A stretch of DNA of 19,234 nt from JAFNAG01 sp041501225 (GTDB taxonomy: Bacteria > Acidobacteriota > UBA6911), in NCBI GenBank assembly GCA_041501225.1, contig JBGQNR010000119.1, forward strand, positions 1-19,234. The letters are read 5' to 3'. Shown piece by piece: positions 15,135 to 19,234 of this stretch. The position numbers were made by a program, and so were the translations under genes. Within the stretch, counting starts at the first letter, position 1; the number at the start of each line of letters is the position of its first letter. The notes beneath the pieces are model-generated. The model was not told the origin of the DNA and did no database searches. It saw only the letters and a program-made list of their open reading frames with translations.

Positions 15135-16616
15135 ATGACAAATCAAGCCGGGAGAGGTCAACCCTGCCCCTGCGGGAGCGGGCGCAAATATAAGAACTGC
15201 TGTTATCGCCGGGATGCGGAGGCCGCCGGCGGCCGCGCGCAGCTCTTTTCGGATCCCGAATGGCTGCTGATGCGCAAGACCGAGGGCGAAATTGTAAAGG
15301 CGGTCGCGCAGTTTCTCAAATCCCGATTTGGCGAGGACGCCATGAATCGCGCCTTGGATCAATTCACTGCCGGCAGCACGATCCCGGAAAAGCAGCTGGT
15401 CGATTCGATCTTTATCCCCTGGCTCGTGTTCAATTGGCGTCCTGCGCCTCCCGGGCGAGGGCGGGTTCCGCGCCAGCCGGAGGCGGAACAGCCTGCGCTG
15501 GCCTTCCTCTCAGAGCACGGATCGCAGCTCGACGATTATCAAAAGTCGTTTATCCGCGCAGCCTGCGACGAGCCCTTCACGTTTTTCCTCGTCACTGCCG
15601 TCGAGCCGCGCCGCAGCCTCACGCTGCGCGACCTGCTGCTCGAACGCGAGGTCACTGTCAGGGAACGGCAGGCGACGGAGACCTTGAAACGCGGCAACGT
15701 CATCTACGCGCGCAGCGTCTCGCTCGCGGGCCACTCGATCCTCCTGGGCGTGGGACCTGTTCCATTGCCGCCGGACGCCCAAGGCTGGCTCCTCGATTTC
15801 CGAGACGATTTAAGAAAGGCCGCAGGCAACAAGAAAGGGCTGGATTCGGCGTACCTCCGGTCCGAAGATGATTTCCTGCGCTCTTGCTACTTTAAAGCCG
15901 CCGATCGGATTCTGAATCCTCCACCTCCGGTCCTGCAGAACACCGACGGCGACCCTCTCACGATCATCCAGCTCAAGTATGAGCTGCAGTGCCCTCCCGA
16001 AGAGGCCGTGGAGAGACTGAAGTCGCTGGTCCTTCCGGAATATCAGGAAGAAATCCTTGACGATGCCGAATTCGACGGCTCCGGGCGCCTCGTCCAGGTT
16101 TCCGTCACCTGGCAGAAGAGAGGGAATCGCCTTCATCCCGAATGGGACAATACCTCGCTCGCAAAGATCGATATCCGGCGCGGTGTCCTGGAGATCGAGG
16201 TCAACTCCGAAAAGCGGGCGAAGAAAATCCGGCAGGAGATCCAGAATCGCCTGGGCGGCCAGTGCAAATTTGTGTGCGAGGAGCGCCAAAGCGCAGAGGC
16301 CTTGCTTCGCGCCGAGGAGGCCCATGGCAGAACTGCCAGGAGAGGCCGGCTGCGGCAGGATGAGGGCGAGGCCATGCCGTCGGAATTAAGCGCTGTACTG
16401 AGAGAGCAGATGAAGGCCCACTGGGATGCATGGCTCGACATCCCCATCTCCGCCCTCAGGGGCCAGACGCCGCGGGAGGCCGCGCGCACACCGAAAGACC
16501 GGGAAAGGCTGGAAGCGCTGCTGATGGAGTTTGAATACCGGAACGAATCCACCATCCAGCCCGAGCTGCGCCCCGATGTGGCCGAGCTCCGCAGAAGACT
16601 GGGTTTGCCGGGTTAG
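15135..16616 (+). CDS. SEC-C motif zinc-binding protein with C-terminal ParS/MbcA-like segment
   Basis: The 493-residue protein starts MTNQAGRGQPCPCGSGRKYK NCC. C11, C13, C22 and C23 form the SEC-C zinc motif also found at the end of SecA. The chosen ATG puts the motif right at the N-terminus, as in many SEC-C proteins; a frame extension to 15042 has no family support. GAAGG lies very close to the ATG, and TATAAA just upstream could be a -10. The middle is not recognised. Near the C-terminus, AWLDIPISALRGQTPREAAR followed by TPKDRERLEALL resembles a toxin-binding segment of Xre/MbcA/ParS antitoxins. It is the only sizeable plus-strand gene. Its function is unknown, with protein or nucleic-acid binding through zinc likely. 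Confidence 0.8.
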   Translation: MTNQAGRGQPCPCGSGRKYKNCCYRRDAEAAGGRAQLFSDPEWLLMRKTEGEIVKAVAQFLKSRFGEDAMNRALDQFTAGSTIPEKQLVDSIFIPWLVFNWRPAPPGRGRVPRQPEAEQPALAFLSEHGSQLDDYQKSFIRAACDEPFTFFLVTAVEPRRSLTLRDLLLEREVTVRERQATETLKRGNVIYARSVSLAGHSILLGVGPVPLPPDAQGWLLDFRDDLRKAAGNKKGLDSAYLRSEDDFLRSCYFKAADRILNPPPPVLQNTDGDPLTIIQLKYELQCPPEEAVERLKSLVLPEYQEEILDDAEFDGSGRLVQVSVTWQKRGNRLHPEWDNTSLAKIDIRRGVLEIEVNSEKRAKKIRQEIQNRLGGQCKFVCEERQSAEALLRAEEAHGRTARRGRLRQDEGEAMPSELSAVLREQMKAHWDAWLDIPISALRGQTPREAARTPKDRERLEALLMEFEYRNESTIQPELRPDVAELRRRLGLPG

Positions 16617-16994
16617 CGGCCGTCAGTTCGAGCCATGACGCGGCGATGTCGGGCCTGGGGAATTTACTTTTATGCTCCCGATGGGCGCTCGCATCTTTGC
16701 TAAAATGCAAATCTTCCAGGCCTGGCACCGGCAAGTTTTCTTGCGCGGGCGATCCTCCATCAGTTGTTCCAGGACAGCCTTTACTTTGCCCTCATCGAAA
16801 TTATGGCGATCAGTATGTGGTTGGCGCGTCACGCAACCAATGTCGAATCGAAGTTCCACAATTCGATTCCATAATCAACGCTCCCAGGCACCAAGAGTCC
16901 TCCAAATCGCCCGGATTAAACCGCTTATGGCGACGGCGGAAAAGAGAAGATCCGGTTTTGCGGATGCAGCCCGGGCGGTTGTGAAATTTGAGAA
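16617..16994. other. Intergenic stretch without a supported gene
   Basis: This 378 bp lies between the converging ends of the SEC-C gene and the PIN toxin gene. Open frames exist on both strands (for example 16672-16998 plus, 16623-16859 minus), but their residues match no family I know and they lack ribosome sites. No strong hairpin terminator was seen. It may be a decayed remnant. Confidence 0.5.
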
Positions 16995-17405
16995 CTAGAG
17001 ATCAACGATTTCGATCCAGGGGATGCGCCCGAAGTGTTTTCGATCGTAGGTGGCAATCCGCGTCAGCCCCAGGTCCCTCATGTAGAAAATATGGTAGGCA
17101 TCGATGTAATCGATGTTTTCATGAACGTAGGTGTCGAGCGCCTGGAAAATGCGCGCGCTGTCGTCGCATTTGAGATTGGGAGTGTTCAGAATCTTCTCAA
17201 CCTTCTCCGCAATTTGCGATTTAGGCAGGCCGTAGAATGATTCAAGGGTCCATACGATTTCAGCAATCACGAGCGCACTGGTTCTCAGGGAGACGCGGCC
17301 GCTGACGGCATCGTGGAACAACCTGCCGGCCCGAGCGGCCCTGACGGTGTCGTCATTCGTCAGATATCTCAGGAAGACATTGGTGTCGACGAAAACACTA
17401 GCCAT
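16995..17405 (-). CDS. vapC: VapC-type PIN-domain ribonuclease toxin
   Basis: The 136-residue protein has a complete PIN signature: MASVFVDTNVFLRYLTNDD with D7, E49 (VIAEIVWTLE), D99 or D102 (NIDYIDAYH) and D121 (ATYDRKHF). It belongs to a different subgroup from the PIN toxin at 3443. The start overlaps the antitoxin gene by 8 nt (ATGGCTAG). It is an RNase toxin by family; the RNA target is unknown. Confidence 0.93.
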   Translation of the reverse strand: MASVFVDTNVFLRYLTNDDTVRAARAGRLFHDAVSGRVSLRTSALVIAEIVWTLESFYGLPKSQIAEKVEKILNTPNLKCDDSARIFQALDTYVHENIDYIDAYHIFYMRDLGLTRIATYDRKHFGRIPWIEIVDL

Positions 17406-17649
17406 TTCCGGCGATCCTCTTCGAAACGTCTCGCCTGACCGATTTGCGGATGACTTCGAAATCTTCCGGATGCGCCCGGGGCTTGACGGAACCTCTGAGA
17501 TCCAGGATGCTGCCTCGAATTACCTTGAGCACTACTTCCTCTCCCCGGAGGACGAAAACCACTTTCTCCCCTTCCTTTACTCCAAGACGGTCTCTGATCG
17601 CCTTCGGAATTGTGATCTGACCTTTTCGCGTCACCGTCGATTCGAGCAT
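17398..17649 (-). CDS. AbrB/SpoVT-type (MazE-like) antitoxin
   Basis: The 83-residue protein opens MLESTVTRKGQITIPKAIRD then RLGVKEGEKVVFVLRGEEVV, a full swapped-hairpin AbrB DNA-binding domain of about 50 residues. A charged tail (about 55-83) is the likely toxin-binding part. GGGAG lies 6 nt before the ATG. It pairs with the PIN toxin that overlaps its end and should autoregulate. A possible -10 TATATT (17683-17688) is placed inside an imperfect AATG/CATT dyad. Confidence 0.93.
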   Translation of the reverse strand: MLESTVTRKGQITIPKAIRDRLGVKEGEKVVFVLRGEEVVLKVIRGSILDLRGSVKPRAHPEDFEVIRKSVRRDVSKRIAGNG

Positions 17650-17813
17650 TCTTACTCCCTGGTCGCTGGTACTACCAATGACAATATAGCATTACCTGTG
17701 ATGGAAATCCATACCAGATCCCGCCGCCGGCACGCGGCGCTCGAGGAGACATCCGCAGGTCATCGCTCTTGTTCCAGCCGCAGGCAGGGCTGAGACTCGG
17801 GCATGTCGCTGTT

Positions 17814-17830
17814 TGACCCTTACAGGGTCA
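17814..17830. repeat. Small hairpin TGACCC/GGGTCA
   Basis: Six-base perfect arms (17814-17819 and 17825-17830) enclose a 5 nt loop and are followed by TTTT on the plus strand. It looks like a short terminator or a repetitive-palindrome unit, but no plus-strand gene precedes it. The rest of 17650-17865 shows no gene. Confidence 0.4.
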
Positions 17831-17865
17831 TTTTCCTGCCTGATTTCGCCCGCTGAAACTTAACT

Positions 17866-18136
17866 AGTTTCTGTCGCGAAATTCGGCAGCGAGATCAGTT
17901 GGCCGAGCCCCGGAGGGGCCAAGAGATAGTAGCCGGGGGCGTAAGCCCCCGGATAGAAGGTTGCATTGAATGAGCCCCGGCAGGGGCGAAAGATCTTTGT
18001 CCACAAGCTTTTTCTGTCGCCCCTCCAGGGCTCCACCCTGTTTTCCGATCCAACCCCGGGCTTGCGCCCGGGGCTATTTTCTTTCCGCCCCTCCGGGGCT
18101 TGTCTAAAGGGCGGAGCGAATTTCGCGACACAAACT
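17866..18136. mobile_element. MITE-like non-autonomous element with terminal inverted repeats
   Basis: The ends 17866-17885 (AGTTTCTGTCGCGAAATTCG) and 18117-18136 are inverted copies matching 19 of 20 bases. AACT stands directly outside each end and may be a target duplication. Inside, six GC-rich palindromes are arranged as a mirror: 17907-17919, 17933-17952 and 17974-17987 on the left, 18019-18031, 18054-18073 and 18087-18099 on the right. Units such as GCCCCGGAGGGGC and CCCCGGGC-TTGC-GCCCGGGG recall repeat families of several environmental phyla. There is no coding capacity, so movement would need a transposase from elsewhere. Confidence 0.6.
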
Positions 18137-18161
18137 AACTATGCGCCACTCCTCTCTGCCT

Positions 18162-18648
18162 TCAATTCCCGCCGATGCAAAAGAGGTGCTTGTCCCCGCG
18201 GAGGAAAAGCCGGCCGCCGGCGATGGAAGTACGCACCGGCTCACCGATCGAGTTGGTGCCGATCACCTCGTGCTTAGGCCCGGCCCGGATGACGAAAGTG
18301 TCGCCTTCATCGCAGGTGAGCAGGATCTTGCCGTCAAAAGCAACAGGCGACGCCCCATAAAAACTTGCAGGTACCGGCACGCGCCCACCTTCGTAGACCA
18401 CGGCGCCCGTGTCCGCATTCAGGCAGGTCATGATCCCGCCGTCGTTCATCAGGTAAATATTATCGCCATACAGGATCGGCGAGGGCACGTAGGCGGTGCC
18501 TTTGTTGTAGGTCCGCACGATCCGGTCCGTACCGTCCACCTGGCCCGAACCGCCGAGACGGATAGCCTTGATCACTTTGGATGGAAATCCTGAAGCCGGA
18601 CATGCCGGCAACCAGAATAAGCAAAATCGTATGAGTTGTACGTTTCAT
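18162..18648 (-). pseudogene. Internally deleted exported quinoprotein-type beta-propeller gene
   Basis: An ATG at 18646-18648, with GGAGAG upstream, starts a signal-peptide-like sequence MKRTTHTILLILVAGMSGF. Within about 60 nt the sense moves to another frame, reading KAIRLGGSGQVDGTDRIVRT and then SPILYGDNIYLMNDGGIMTC, CLNADTGAVVYEGGRVPVPA and FDGKILLTCDEGDTFVIRAG, to the stop at 18162. This is the C-terminal pair or trio of blades of a PQQ-like or WD40-like propeller protein, normally around 400 residues. The N-terminal signal and the C-terminal blades are therefore fused out of frame, with the middle missing. A deletion of several hundred bases is inferred. Confidence 0.7.
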
Positions 18649-19234
18649 TGAGCCATCTCTCCGGTTAACGTGCAGGGATGATCTCCCAATAGATCTTGCC
18701 TCTCCTCGTTGCATATCCGATCGGCAGTCCAACGAAGGATCTCGACAGCCCAACGCCGAGGGCGCCGGGAGAAGTCATTTAAAAACGAAGAGTGCTCTGC
18801 GGTCTCTGCTAATCAAAGTTGCGAAATGTTGTTGTTTTTAACGCTTTTTTTCCAGGGACCCTATTGCGGGCCGCATTAAATGCGGCTTTGTACATGTAGT
18901 TTGCCAACAGGAGAAGGTCCCCGCCAAAAACATTGCTGGTAGTCGTTTGAAAGCTGAGAGCTGAAAACTGACGGCTGAAAGCTCAGCGCAGGCAGCGGCC
19001 ATCACGACTGTTGGGCTTCACCCTTTGGTTGCGGCTACCGGCCGCGCTGCGCCCTCTGCGTTGAGGCTTTTAGGTTGCGGATATTCCGCACCTTTGTGTT
19101 TGGTGGTTCAAGCATTTGGCTGCGATCATCCCAGCCGGGTTCTTCGTGGCTGCCTCTGGATTTTTGGGGCCGGAGCGGGTGAACTACTGGATGCCGCGGC
19201 ACGCCTTTGTTTCGGTCAGCATGCTGCCGAGGGA
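18649..19234. other. Right-edge stretch without genes
   Basis: No frame of plausible length or composition was found in these 586 bp. It holds an inverted repeat GCCGCAT-TAA-ATGCGGC (18870-18886), a tandem heptamer repeat (18948-18989), and a recurrence of CTTCGTGGCTGC (19142-19153). It appears to be decayed or repeat-rich intergenic DNA. Confidence 0.5.
18948..18989 (+). repeat. Tandem 7 bp repeat, consensus TGAAAGC
   Basis: Six heptamers in a row read TGAAAGC, TGAGAGC, TGAAAAC, TGACGGC, TGAAAGC, TCAGCGC. Five copies are clear and the sixth is degenerate. The copies differ by one to three bases from the consensus, indicating an old array. Confidence 0.65.

Noticed and set aside
16672..16998. 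108-codon plus-strand frame between the SEC-C and PIN genes
   Set aside because: Composition is not protein-like, there is no family match, and opposing frames are equally open.

Overview
The window holds a near-complete type I-G (formerly I-U) CRISPR-Cas locus, read entirely on the minus strand, followed by a patchy accessory region. GC-rich coding, a Geobacter-type I-G gene set, quinoprotein remnants and families of GC-rich dispersed palindromes suggest an environmental bacterium of the Acidobacteriota, Desulfobacterota or similar lineage. No rRNA or core marker is present to fix the taxon.

Reading the locus in its own direction (right to left): a WYL-domain regulator (13832-14806) is followed by a 325 bp gap carrying a 19 bp dyad. 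The interference operon comes next: cas3 with a C-terminal HD nuclease (10996-13506), csx17/cas8 (8667-11003), csb1/cas7 (7344-8639) and csb2/cas5-cas6 (5743-7347). These genes overlap by 4-8 nt or lie 27 nt apart. Coupled to csb2 by an ATGA overlap is a short broken reading frame (5510-5746). It encodes what looks like the first palm-domain segment of a Cas10/Csm1-like protein, stopped by an in-frame TAA. After it come three toxin-antitoxin modules: brnTA (4762-5293), a decayed module with a frameshifted antitoxin and a toxin stub (4204-4614), and Phd/VapC (3443-4152). The adaptation module cas2 (2958-3248) and a cas4-cas1 fusion (1175-2953) follows. A leader of about 185 bp leads to a CRISPR array of 14 identical 36 bp repeats that runs off the left edge.

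To the right of the WYL gene are a plus-strand SEC-C zinc-motif protein (15135-16616), a second toxin-antitoxin pair (PIN/VapC plus AbrB-type antitoxin, 16995-17649), a MITE-like element of about 270 bp with terminal inverted repeats (17866-18136), and an internally deleted quinoprotein-type beta-propeller gene (18162-18648). The last 590 bp hold only small repeats.

Working model: Cas4-Cas1 and Cas2 add spacers at the leader end (near 989). Csb2 processes the transcript at the palindromic repeat hairpin. Csx17, Csb1 and Csb2 form the surveillance complex that recruits Cas3. The WYL protein is the obvious candidate regulator. The most unusual signal is the Cas10-like relict inside a type I-G operon, which suggests that an ancestor or close relatives carry a cyclase-like signalling subunit linked to type I-G.
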